A program made the translations under genes and the position numbers. This document shows positions 16,342 to 24,675 of a DNA stretch of 64,000 bases, piece after piece. The notes beneath the pieces were generated by a model. The model did not search any database and was not told where the DNA came from. It worked only from the letters and a program-made list of their open reading frames with translations. Numbering within the stretch: position 1 is the stretch's first letter; each line of letters opens with the position of its first letter. The DNA is from Clostridium frigoris (GTDB lineage Bacteria > Bacillota > Clostridia > Clostridiales > Clostridiaceae). Location: assembly GCF_018861865.1 (NCBI RefSeq), contig NZ_JAHLDV010000008.1:1-64000 (forward strand), written 5' to 3'.

Positions 16342-17799
16342 CTACTTGTCATTCTCAGAATAAGACATATTAAAGCTTTTATTAATAAGAGGAAAATCAG
16401 GAATAATTTCTCCAAGAACCGCTTCACTCATACCTGTCCAATTAGTAAAAGAAGGAGTTTTAAAGTAGATTCTGTCAAACTTATTATCTTTTCCTGTTAA
16501 CCCATAAACTACAAGTTCTCCCTTTACTGTTTCAACTGAAGTTATTGCCTCTAACCCCTCTTTTAAACAAAATTCCTGTTTTTCTCTTTTTATATCAATA
16601 TTTATATATGACATTGCTTTTTCTATAAAAGCAAAAGCATCTTTAAGCTCCTGGGCTTTTAATTTATACCTTTCAAAAACTCCGCCCTTTGTTTCTATAT
16701 TTATATCTCTTTTTATTTCCTTATATAGCTCATACGGGAAGGAAACTCTAACATCATATTTCAAATTACAAGCCCTTGCTACAACGCCTGTCATACATAA
16801 TTTCTTAGCCATAACGCGACTAACCATCCCTGAATCTTCTACCCTATCTAAAAATGAAACTGAATTTTCACTCATTTTTATTATGCTAAAAACCCTTGAT
16901 TTAAGACTTTTTAAAGTATCTAAAATATCTTTCTTTTTCTTTTCATCAAAATCTATATTTATTCCGAGAGGAACAATAGAATTTCTAATATACCTGCTTC
17001 CACTTATCCTCTCACATAGCTGATGCACTACTTCTGAAAAATAACCAAATTTTTTAGCTACATAACTATAACCTATATCGTTGCCTACTCCACCCAAATC
17101 ATCCATATAATTATACATTCGTTCAAGCTCTAAAAGAACTACTCTAAACGCTTTTATCTCGATGCTAACATCAGCGCCTAAAAGTTTTTCTACAAGAATA
17201 GCATAAACTTCACCATAAGCTACACTTGATTCTCCAGAGATTCGCTCAACCATAAGATTCAATGTATTTGCATTTATATCTTGACATAGATTTTCTATTC
17301 CCCTATATTTGTACATAAGTTTTATTTCAAGATTTTCTATTGGTTCTCCCATAACACTAAACCTAAAATGACCCGGTTCAATAATTCCTGCATGTACGGG
17401 ACCTACTGCAACTTGATATGCACCTGTACCTGATACTTCTTTAATCTTGTAATCATATTCTTTATTAATTTCTCTTTGAAATAATTTGCTTTGATAAATT
17501 ATATTACTAAGATTAATTGGTTTTTTATCAGTAACATAACTACATATTACATAATAACCTTGCTTACTATTTGAAAATACACAATTTATTGTAGTTTCTT
17601 TATCTTTTAATGATGTTTCTTTTTCAACTACAGAAAACTCACAAATATAATTAAATTTATATAAATCAACGCAAATAAGCACAATTTTCCTTATTTGATC
17701 TGATTTTACTCTAACATATAACTCATTTTTATTCTTAACTTCATATTTTAAATCAAAATTCAATTCTTGTAAACTATTTATAACATCTGTTATTTTCAT
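16342..17799 (-). CDS. HyfG/NuoCD-like large subunit lacking all Ni-ligand cysteines
   Basis: 485 residues. An N-terminal NuoC-like part (about 1-115) is followed by a NuoD/hydrogenase large-subunit part starting at VAVGPVHAGIIEPGHFRFSV and MYKYRGIENL. Where group 4 NiFe hydrogenases have ERICGIC, this protein has ERISGES (about 185-191). Where they have DPCxxCTDR near the C-terminus, it ends in NMSYSENDK (477-485). All four Ni-Fe cysteines are therefore replaced by Ser, Ser, Ser and Glu, and there is no cleavable C-terminal extension. It cannot be a standard NiFe hydrogenase. It fits the energy-converting hydrogenase-related (Ehr) class, whose reaction is not established. The neighbouring antiporter-like subunits argue for a coupled ion pump. 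Confidence 0.88.
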   Translation of the reverse strand: MKITDVINSLQELNFDLKYEVKNKNELYVRVKSDQIRKIVLICVDLYKFNYICEFSVVEKETSLKDKETTINCVFSNSKQGYYVICSYVTDKKPINLSNIIYQSKLFQREINKEYDYKIKEVSGTGAYQVAVGPVHAGIIEPGHFRFSVMGEPIENLEIKLMYKYRGIENLCQDINANTLNLMVERISGESSVAYGEVYAILVEKLLGADVSIEIKAFRVVLLELERMYNYMDDLGGVGNDIGYSYVAKKFGYFSEVVHQLCERISGSRYIRNSIVPLGINIDFDEKKKKDILDTLKSLKSRVFSIIKMSENSVSFLDRVEDSGMVSRVMAKKLCMTGVVARACNLKYDVRVSFPYELYKEIKRDINIETKGGVFERYKLKAQELKDAFAFIEKAMSYINIDIKREKQEFCLKEGLEAITSVETVKGELVVYGLTGKDNKFDRIYFKTPSFTNWTGMSEAVLGEIIPDFPLINKSFNMSYSENDK

Positions 17800-17810
17800 A
17801 TTTTCACTTC

Positions 17811-19271
17811 CTAATCACATATAATTAAAACTGCATTATTTATCATATTTGACAAATAACCATTCATAGTTAAACTCATAATAACAATTGAAACTAAACA
17901 TAAAGCGAGTGGCAATATATTTTTTTTATCTTCTTTCATTCTAACATATTTTACGCCAGGTTCCGTGTTGAAAACTATCTTAATGAATACTCGTAGAAAC
18001 CCTGCGAAAACTAATAGGAGACAAAAAGTATAGAGTGCAGTGACAATGTAATTTCCACTCTCAACAGTTCCTACAATTATATAGTATTCACTAAAAAAAG
18101 CTGGGAATGGAGGTGCTCCGGTAATAACAAGCATACCTATAATAAAAAATACTGCATTTATTGGCATAGTCTTTATTAAAGCATCAATCTTGTCTATACG
18201 TTTTGTTTTATATGCACTTAATAAATTTCCTGCAGTTAAAAACAACATAGACTTTCCAAAGGCATGTACTAACGAATGAAGTATTGCACCAAACACTGCA
18301 ATTTTACTTCCAACTCCAAGTCCCAGTGCTATAATACCCATATTTTCAACAGACGAGAATGCAAGCAATCTTTTATAATTAAGTTGTCTTAAAATACTAA
18401 ATGATGAAATTATAAGTGATACACAACCAAAAACTATAAACAACCACTTGGTATTTTCAAGGCCCGGTATATGTTTTGTTATAATGTAAAATCTTAAAAT
18501 TACATATAATGCAAGGTTTAAAAGGACACCCGACATCATCGCACTAACTGGTGATGGCGCCTCACTATGAGCATCAGGAAGCCATGTGTGCATAGGCGCA
18601 AGGCCTGCTTTGGTACCAATCCCAACAAATATTAATGTAAAAGCTATTTTAATAGCATATGTACTTTGTGGATTTTGGTTATTTACAAGATGAGACCATT
18701 TTAGTATTTGGTCAGTATCTTGATTACTATAAGCATTGACGAAAATTAGTATACCGATTAAACCTATACCTATACCAATTGAACAAATAATAATATACTT
18801 CCAAGCGGATTCTAAGGAATTTTTATTAATGTTAAATCCAATTAGAAATGCAGTTGTAAGTGTTGTCCCTTCAAGGCCAATCCACATTGCTACAATATTA
18901 TTAGTTAGTGCGATAAATAGCATGAAAAATACAAAGAAATTAAATAAGAAATAATAAAATTTTCCCATTTTAAGAGTGATTGTTTTCTCCTCTACCTCAT
19001 CTATGATATACCTATATGAGTAAATACTCACAATTATATTTATACAAGATATAATCAAAAGTTGCACAATACTCAAACTATCAATATAAAAAAATTCATT
19101 AAAATAACTAAGGGAATACCCTCCTGAAACCATCGTAATAATTTTTAGTACAATACCCAAAACTAACACAGCTCCAAATATTGTAACAAGTCCAGTGGTT
19201 TTTATGTTTTTAAAAAGTAAGGGTGTAACTATTAAAAATAAGAACAAAATACCAAGTACTGTAATATACAT
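17811..19271 (-). CDS. HyfF-like (NuoN/Mrp) antiporter subunit
   Basis: A 486-residue, highly hydrophobic protein with about 14 membrane segments. It belongs to the proton-conducting Nuo L/M/N family: MWIGLEGTTLTTAF carries the TM5 glutamate, and GTKAGLAPMHTWLPDAHSEAPSPVSA carries the TM7 lysine and the family signature. A later SLVHAFGKSMLFLTAGN supplies the channel histidine and lysine. The core ion-translocation residues are thus present. It is the fourth gene of the operon, separated from both neighbours by 11 bases. Confidence 0.9.
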   Translation of the reverse strand: MYITVLGILFLFLIVTPLLFKNIKTTGLVTIFGAVLVLGIVLKIITMVSGGYSLSYFNEFFYIDSLSIVQLLIISCINIIVSIYSYRYIIDEVEEKTITLKMGKFYYFLFNFFVFFMLFIALTNNIVAMWIGLEGTTLTTAFLIGFNINKNSLESAWKYIIICSIGIGIGLIGILIFVNAYSNQDTDQILKWSHLVNNQNPQSTYAIKIAFTLIFVGIGTKAGLAPMHTWLPDAHSEAPSPVSAMMSGVLLNLALYVILRFYIITKHIPGLENTKWLFIVFGCVSLIISSFSILRQLNYKRLLAFSSVENMGIIALGLGVGSKIAVFGAILHSLVHAFGKSMLFLTAGNLLSAYKTKRIDKIDALIKTMPINAVFFIIGMLVITGAPPFPAFFSEYYIIVGTVESGNYIVTALYTFCLLLVFAGFLRVFIKIVFNTEPGVKYVRMKEDKKNILPLALCLVSIVIMSLTMNGYLSNMINNAVLIICD

Positions 19272-19282
19272 TATTTCACCAA

Positions 19283-19894
19283 CTATTCTTTTAGATTTTC
19301 AAAAAAGTCTGTATTTATTGAATCAAAAGTTTTATTAATACGGAAAATCATTATACCCATAATAAGTGCAAGCATTAATGTTTCAAAAACTATTCCCGCC
19401 TCTATTACAAGAGACATTTTAGATAGAGACGTTTCAAAGAGCACAATACCATTTTCAAATATTAAAAATCCTATCATTTGAGTAATAGCTTTTTTTCTTG
19501 CAACCATTAATAAAATGCCTATAATAAATAGTGCAATTCCAGTCTTTAAAAAGTTATCTTGGCTCTTGTTTAAAAGGCCAAAAGCTATCATTATCCCAAG
19601 TCCTGTTATAAGATAAGAAACAAAAGCATTTACTATTAACTCCATTTCTCTTTTTATCTTTAATTTTTCTACAGATCTATTTATTATTATTGGTATTATA
19701 ATAACTTTAGTAACTATTGTTAAAATTCCCAGAATATAATAATCCACTTTTCCGGTCTGATACCCAAGCTTTAAAACTATAAGCCCAATAGCCGCTGACT
19801 GAAATATAAATCCTGCTGTAATAAGTTTTATTCTTCTTACTCCAGACATAAATATGCTAGATATTAATATAATTGTAAGTAAAGCTTCTATCAT
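19283..19894 (-). CDS. HyfE-like membrane subunit
   Basis: A 203-residue protein of about six hydrophobic segments. By position (between HyfC- and HyfF-like genes), size and hydrophobic pattern, including TGLGIMIAFGLLNKSQDNFLK and IEAGIVFETLMLALIMGIMI, it corresponds to HyfE, which contains a NuoK-like part. NuoK-type subunits carry glutamates in two helices that join the proton path; FENGIVLFE and AGIVFETLM supply candidates. Individual motifs are weak, so the call depends partly on operon context. Confidence 0.8.
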   Translation of the reverse strand: MIEALLTIILISSIFMSGVRRIKLITAGFIFQSAAIGLIVLKLGYQTGKVDYYILGILTIVTKVIIIPIIINRSVEKLKIKREMELIVNAFVSYLITGLGIMIAFGLLNKSQDNFLKTGIALFIIGILLMVARKKAITQMIGFLIFENGIVLFETSLSKMSLVIEAGIVFETLMLALIMGIMIFRINKTFDSINTDFFENLKE

Positions 19895-19906
19895 AATCTC
19901 TCTCCT

Positions 19907-20836
19907 TTATAAAATATAAATTAATGTAATTGCGACTATTCCTAGAGATATCATAGCTGGAAACAATTCTGCCCCTTTGAATAACCTAGATTTAGCGAAA
20001 GTTGTTTCTATTATAGCGATTCCGAATAAACAAATTAAAAGTTTAAATATAAATGTTACGAGTCCTATAAAAATCGCTGAAACGGTAAGCGTTGTTGCAA
20101 TTCCAATAGGTATAAAACAATTAATCAAAACAATTAAATATACAATTAGTTTGATATGTGATGATAATTCAACATATGCTAAATCACTACCTGATAAATC
20201 CAAAATCATTGCTTCATGCATCATTGTAAGTTCTAAGTGTGTTTCTGGATTATCAAAAGGTATTCGAGCATTTTCAGCAAGTATTGCAATAATAAAAGTT
20301 ACCATTGTTATAAGGTGTGCAGTATCATAATGTACAATTTTACTATTGATAAATGAAATATGAAATATGTTAAAATCATTTGTTTCTATATATAAAAATA
20401 TCAACAGAAACAATACTAGTGGTTCTGCCATCATTGAAATAAACGACTCCCGACTTGATCCCATTCCCCCAAAGGTGCTTGAACTATCAAGTCCAATTAG
20501 TACTGTAAACATTTTTACTATTCCAAATGAAAACATAAGAATAAATAAATTTCCGACGCTCTGCTCCATGCTCGTATAAAAAACCGGTACAAAAAATGCT
20601 GTTGTTATAGTCGCCGCAAGTATTACTATTGGACCAATAGCTGTTATAAATGAGCTTCTATTTGATATTACTTTCCCTTTTTTTAATAACTTACTTAGAT
20701 CATAATAAGGTTGAACAATAGATGAACCAATATAACCCCTAAGAGTTGCTTTCATCTTTTTTAGAATTCCTATAAATAATGGTGATAAAACTATAATCAA
20801 TAAACTCTGAATAAAATAAATCAAATTATATTTCAA
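19907..20836 (-). CDS. HyfC/NuoH-like membrane anchor subunit
   Basis: A 309-residue NuoH/HycD-family protein with about eight membrane segments. It has the family motif near the N-terminus (RGYIGSSIVQPYYDLSKLL), MAEPLVLFLLIFLY, and the acidic loop ENARIPFDNPETHLELTMM followed by HEAMILDLSGSDLAYVE. In complex I and group 4 hydrogenases this subunit lies under the peripheral arm and couples redox change to the antiporter subunits. The acidic residues of that loop are retained. The gene starts 12 bases after the HyfB-like stop codon. Confidence 0.9.
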   Translation of the reverse strand: MKYNLIYFIQSLLIIVLSPLFIGILKKMKATLRGYIGSSIVQPYYDLSKLLKKGKVISNRSSFITAIGPIVILAATITTAFFVPVFYTSMEQSVGNLFILMFSFGIVKMFTVLIGLDSSSTFGGMGSSRESFISMMAEPLVLFLLIFLYIETNDFNIFHISFINSKIVHYDTAHLITMVTFIIAILAENARIPFDNPETHLELTMMHEAMILDLSGSDLAYVELSSHIKLIVYLIVLINCFIPIGIATTLTVSAIFIGLVTFIFKLLICLFGIAIIETTFAKSRLFKGAELFPAMISLGIVAITLIYIL

Positions 20837-20848
20837 ATGAGAACCTCC

Positions 20849-22624
20849 TTACACAAATTTTAAGACTAAAACAAGTGCAATTATTACTGATATAAATATA
20901 TATAAAATATGTATTTGAATTTTTCCATAATTAATCTTTAATATTTTTGTTGTTACGTAATTGACTGCTTTTAAACTTGTTTTATAAAAATAATCCTCTA
21001 CTACATCACTAGTAGTTTGGCTTATATGAATCTTTTGTTTATAACTAACTTTTTTGTTGTAATTTGAAATAGGTCCGAATATTTTTGCAGCAGGCTGAAC
21101 AAATCCGCTACCAGTGTACTGTATATAAGGTTCGTCACTCGCGAAGCCGCATGCCCATGTATCATTAATTTCTTGCTTTTTGTTTAATGAATTTATTTTA
21201 TTAAACATATAAACAATAAATGTGATACTAATTAATATTAAAGTAAACACTATTATCTCTGTTTCATTTTTAAATCCAGGCCCTTTGGTATTAATCTCGA
21301 ATAACCCATTAGTAAAATATGATATTTTACTTATTATAAATGGTGAAAATATACCCGTAACTATAGCAAGTATAGCAAGTAACCCCTGCCCAATGTTCAT
21401 TGATAACGGAATACTTTTTATATGTTCTGCTTTTTTAGTTCTTGGTTTTCCAAGAAAAGTGATTCCAAAAGATTTTGCAGTAGCATAAAAAGCCGCTCCA
21501 CTTGTTATTGCGATAATAACCCCACAACAAAAAATCAATATTATAACCCATATATTGCTTACCTTCGTTATCGCTTCAATGAAACTTCTAAGAATAAGTA
21601 TCTCACTTGCAAAACCATTAAATGGCGGAACTGCCGATATTGCACAAGTTGCAATAAATGTACAAATTGCAGTAAACTTCATTTCTTTATGTAGTCCACC
21701 AAGTTCATTCATATTTTTAGTACCTGTTGCATACAAAACGCTCCCTGCATTTAGAAACAAGAGACTTTTAAAAATTGCATGATTTAAGCAGTGAAGCAAT
21801 GCTGCAGTTAGCGCTAGTGAAGCTAATACTTTTAAATTATAATTTATAAGTATCATAGACATCCCAAGGGCAGCAAAAATTAGTCCTACATTTTCTGCAC
21901 TAGAATATGCTAATAGTTTTTTTATATTGTTTTGTAATAAAGCATTTAAAATTGAAAAGATAGCGGTAATAGTTCCAATTATAAGTACTATCACTCCACA
22001 ATTTAGTGGCGTCACTCCAAGAAAAATAAATATGACCCTGATAAAGCCATATAAAGCAACTTTAAGCATTACCCCTGACATCAAAGCTGACACATTGGAT
22101 GGCGCTGCTGGATGAGCCTTTGGAAGCCATGCATGAAGTGGGACTATACCCATCTTTGCTCCAAACCCAAATAATGCGAGCATGAATATAATGTACTTTT
22201 GTTTTGTAGTAAAATTCGCAGAAACCTTAAGAATCTCACTAAAATCAAAACTACCACTGTATTTATACAAGAACGCAAACATTATCATTAAGAATAATCC
22301 ACTTATATGTGTCATAATAAAATAAAATATTCCTGATTTCAAACTTTCCTTATGCATATACTCATAAATTACTAAGAAAAATGATGATATAGACATTATC
22401 TCCCAAAAAACAAGAAAACTTATAGCATTATTAGAAACTACCACCCCTATCATTGATGCTACGAATAATATTATTAAAAATAACATATAGTTTACCGAGT
22501 AATGTTTCTTATATTCCATTATGTAGCCCTTAGTGTAAATTGCTACTGGTATAAATATTAATATTATAATAAATACGAAGTATGCCGAAAGCCAATCGTT
22601 TTGAAAATTAATTAATGGTAACAC
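20849..22624 (-). CDS. HyfB-like (NuoL/M) antiporter subunit, first gene of the operon
   Basis: A 591-residue hydrophobic protein of the NuoL/HyfB family, about 14-16 membrane segments. LVFWEIMSISSFFLV holds the TM5 glutamate; GAKMGIVPLHAWLPKAHPAA and PSNVSALMSG hold the TM7 lysine and signature; LLHCLNHAIFKSLLFLNAG supplies histidine and lysine further along. A polar region near 480-530 precedes a last C-terminal helix. The start is GTG at 22624, ten bases after AGGAG, so spacing is slightly long. It is the first of six tightly packed genes and follows a promoter flanked by an inverted repeat. HyfD is absent, so the complex has two antiporter-like subunits. Confidence 0.9.
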   Translation of the reverse strand: MLPLINFQNDWLSAYFVFIIILIFIPVAIYTKGYIMEYKKHYSVNYMLFLIILFVASMIGVVVSNNAISFLVFWEIMSISSFFLVIYEYMHKESLKSGIFYFIMTHISGLFLMIMFAFLYKYSGSFDFSEILKVSANFTTKQKYIIFMLALFGFGAKMGIVPLHAWLPKAHPAAPSNVSALMSGVMLKVALYGFIRVIFIFLGVTPLNCGVIVLIIGTITAIFSILNALLQNNIKKLLAYSSAENVGLIFAALGMSMILINYNLKVLASLALTAALLHCLNHAIFKSLLFLNAGSVLYATGTKNMNELGGLHKEMKFTAICTFIATCAISAVPPFNGFASEILILRSFIEAITKVSNIWVIILIFCCGVIIAITSGAAFYATAKSFGITFLGKPRTKKAEHIKSIPLSMNIGQGLLAILAIVTGIFSPFIISKISYFTNGLFEINTKGPGFKNETEIIVFTLILISITFIVYMFNKINSLNKKQEINDTWACGFASDEPYIQYTGSGFVQPAAKIFGPISNYNKKVSYKQKIHISQTTSDVVEDYFYKTSLKAVNYVTTKILKINYGKIQIHILYIFISVIIALVLVLKFV

Positions 22625-22650
22625 TTGTTATCAACTCCTATTTAGATTTA

Positions 22651-22709
22651 GTTATCATTCGAATGTTGAAATGTGACACTTTATTATACCTTATTTTTCG
22701 AATGATAAC
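22651..22709. promoter_or_regulatory. 13-bp inverted repeat bracketing the hydrogenase-like operon promoter
   Basis: GTTATCATTCGAA at 22651-22663 is repeated perfectly in inverse orientation at 22697-22709, 33 bases apart. The copy nearer the gene extends into the palindrome CATTCGAATG (22656-22665). The other copy overlaps the -35 hexamer. Two such sites around a promoter suggest a dedicated repressor or a looped pair of sites; the regulator is unknown. Confidence 0.7.
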
Positions 22710-22711
22710 AA
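22683..22711 (-). promoter_or_regulatory. Promoter of the hydrogenase-like operon
   Basis: On the minus strand TTGTTA (22711-22706) and TATAAT (22688-22683) are 17 bases apart, 59 bases upstream of the HyfB-like start codon. Confidence 0.7.
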
Positions 22712-22841
22712 CTGAATTTAATTAATTGTTCGTGTTATGTATTGGTTAACACTCCTAAATTTTGTATTTTTTAAATTATTTATTAATTTATTTTACAAAA
22801 TATCTTATTAAATATAATTTTTTTACTATATCGCTAAAAAC

Positions 22842-22892
22842 AAAAATCACTCCCTAACCTTATAAATTAAATAAGCTTCGCGAGTGATTTTT
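22842..22892 (-). terminator. Terminator of the lemA-TPM unit
   Basis: An 11-bp stem, AAAAATCACTC (22842-22852) with its complement at 22882-22892, ends in T-runs on both strands. It follows the stop of the TPM-domain gene by about 50 bases. Confidence 0.75.
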
Positions 22893-22939
22893 TAGTCTGC
22901 TAACATAATTAACTACTTTTAATTTTATCAATTATTATA

Positions 22940-23818
22940 TTAATATCCACCTGAGGAACCTCCTCCACTTGAGGAACCTCCTCCAAAACCTCCAGAGCCA
23001 CCGCCTCCTGATCCTCCAAAACCGCCGCCATTGCCTCCACCACGTCTACCAAGAGAACTCCAAAATAGTAATGTTACCATAAATTTAGTTATTCTTCCTC
23101 GATTAAGAATAAAATCGAGCAAAATTAACACAATAAACCCTATTAACACTATACCATTACCCTTTCTAGGAATGTTTTGTGTTTGAACTTGTTTTGGAAT
23201 ATTAACATTCTTATCTAGTTTTACGTTGTATTCTTTAGCTATGCTACCTACAATAACCGAATATGATGCACGAAGTCCTTCTCCGTATTGATTTTGTTTA
23301 AATTTCGGCACTGCATAATCATTCATAACTCTTGAGGAGTATATATCAGTAACAGCGCCTTCGAGCCCTGTACCCACCTCTACTCTCCACTGTCTTTCTT
23401 TTACCGAAAGTAAAATTAACAGACCATTATTTTTATCCTTTTTACCAATACCCCATTCTCTAAAAATACCAGTGGCATAAGTTTCTATAGGTACATCTTT
23501 TAGTGAATTTATAACTACCACTGTAGCCTGAGCTCCTGTTTTAGCCTCTAGTTCCCTGCCAACTGATAAAATATATTGTATTGATTTATTATCTAACACT
23601 TTGGCATAATCATTAACATATTTTAGCTGAGTTGGAGCAGGATATATTTTATCAGTTTTTGCATTTACTATATTCGTAGCTATTAATAGACTCAGTAAAC
23701 CCAGACTTATTATACATACAAATAAAATCCTCATTTTTTTCTTAGTTTTTGTAGATACACCCAATGTAATATTGTAAATTTTTATTTTTCTAATAAAATT
23801 AATTAAATAAGTCTTCAT
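22940..23818 (-). CDS. TPM-domain membrane protein with glycine-rich tail (YgcG-like)
   Basis: 292 residues. An N-terminal membrane segment or signal sequence (about 29-48, RILFVCIISLGLLSLLIA) precedes an extracytoplasmic TPM domain of about 60-190 (YVNDYAKVLDN, TGAQATVVVI, WGIGKKDKNNGLLILLSV). A second membrane segment lies near 215-235. A tail follows with repeats of the type GGGSGGFGGG and SSSGGGSSGGY. TPM domains are linked to photosystem II repair in plants; the bacterial role is unclear. It begins 11 bases after lemA, a pairing common in bacteria, which suggests a joint membrane function. The ATG at 23818 follows AGGAG. Confidence 0.85.
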   Translation of the reverse strand: MKTYLINFIRKIKIYNITLGVSTKTKKKMRILFVCIISLGLLSLLIATNIVNAKTDKIYPAPTQLKYVNDYAKVLDNKSIQYILSVGRELEAKTGAQATVVVINSLKDVPIETYATGIFREWGIGKKDKNNGLLILLSVKERQWRVEVGTGLEGAVTDIYSSRVMNDYAVPKFKQNQYGEGLRASYSVIVGSIAKEYNVKLDKNVNIPKQVQTQNIPRKGNGIVLIGFIVLILLDFILNRGRITKFMVTLLFWSSLGRRGGGNGGGFGGSGGGGSGGFGGGSSSGGGSSGGY

Positions 23819-23828
23819 ATTTTAGCTC

Positions 23829-24398
23829 CTATTTAGTAAAGTCAACTTTAGGTACTACTTTAGCTGATTCACTAGCCTTATAAAGTGGTTTTTTATCAAA
23901 CCCAAAAATACCTGAAATGATATTATTAGGAAAACGCTTTATTGTGGTGTTGTACTCTCCAACACTTGTGTTATAGTCCTGTCTTGCAGTACCTATTCTG
24001 TTTTCGCTGCCTTCGAGCGCTACTGTTAAATCCTTGAAATTAGCACTAGATTTTAGATCTGGATATTTCTCAACAACTACTAAAAGCCTTGAAACTGCAC
24101 TTCCAAGTTCACTATCTGCCTTAGCTTTATCTGTTACATTTGTAGCACCTGCAAGTTTTGCTCTAGCCTGTGCTACTTTTATAAAGATGTCTTTTTCTTG
24201 AGAAGCATAACCTCTAACCGTTTCTACTAAATTAGGAATTAAGTCAGATCTTCTTTGTAATTGTGTATCTATATTTCCCTCTGTCACAGTTACCTTTTGC
24301 TCTAAGCTTACCATCTTATTGTAACCTCCAATAATAGGCATTATTATTACAAGAAATATCGCGACAACAATTGCAATTGTCCTTACTTTTTTGCTCAT
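23829..24398 (-). CDS. lemA: LemA family protein
   Basis: 189 residues with one N-terminal membrane segment (about 7-25, IAIVVAIFLVIIMPIIGGYN) and a long helical extracytoplasmic domain. Family landmarks are QLQRRSDLIPNLVETVRGYA, EKDIFIKVAQARAKL, VVVEKYPDLKSSANF and RQDYNTSVGEYNTTIKRFP. LemA proteins are conserved but without an established biochemical role. It is the first gene of a two-gene unit with the TPM-domain protein. Confidence 0.92.
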   Translation of the reverse strand: MSKKVRTIAIVVAIFLVIIMPIIGGYNKMVSLEQKVTVTEGNIDTQLQRRSDLIPNLVETVRGYASQEKDIFIKVAQARAKLAGATNVTDKAKADSELGSAVSRLLVVVEKYPDLKSSANFKDLTVALEGSENRIGTARQDYNTSVGEYNTTIKRFPNNIISGIFGFDKKPLYKASESAKVVPKVDFTK

Positions 24399-24617
24399 TT
24401 CTATACCACCTTTTTGTTTTATATTTTACTGTATTGATTTTTTTAAATATAATAATCATTAACTACTTAACCATCTAATTATTAGATCAGAATTGTTCCT
24501 ATATCATAATCTATGAATTTAATCATATTACTATACTAACTTGCTGTTTATTATATAAAATTATGTATTATTTATAAAAAAAGTTTAATAACCATATTAA
24601 AAATACGCGTAAAAAAA

Positions 24618-24639
24618 TCCCTATAACTAAATATAAGGA
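24618..24639 (-). terminator. Terminator of the tandem MarR gene
   Basis: A short stem, TCC-TATA with TATA-GGA (one mismatch, six-base loop), is followed by seven T on the minus strand. It lies about 40 bases after the stop codon. Confidence 0.65.
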
Positions 24640-24675
24640 CTCTAAACTATATTTTTCAAAGTATAAATCATATCT

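Noticed and set aside
21422-21694. Plus-strand open frames opposite the hydrogenase-like operon
   Set aside because: They are antisense shadows with no ribosome binding sites and low-complexity, basic or Cys/Tyr-rich translations.
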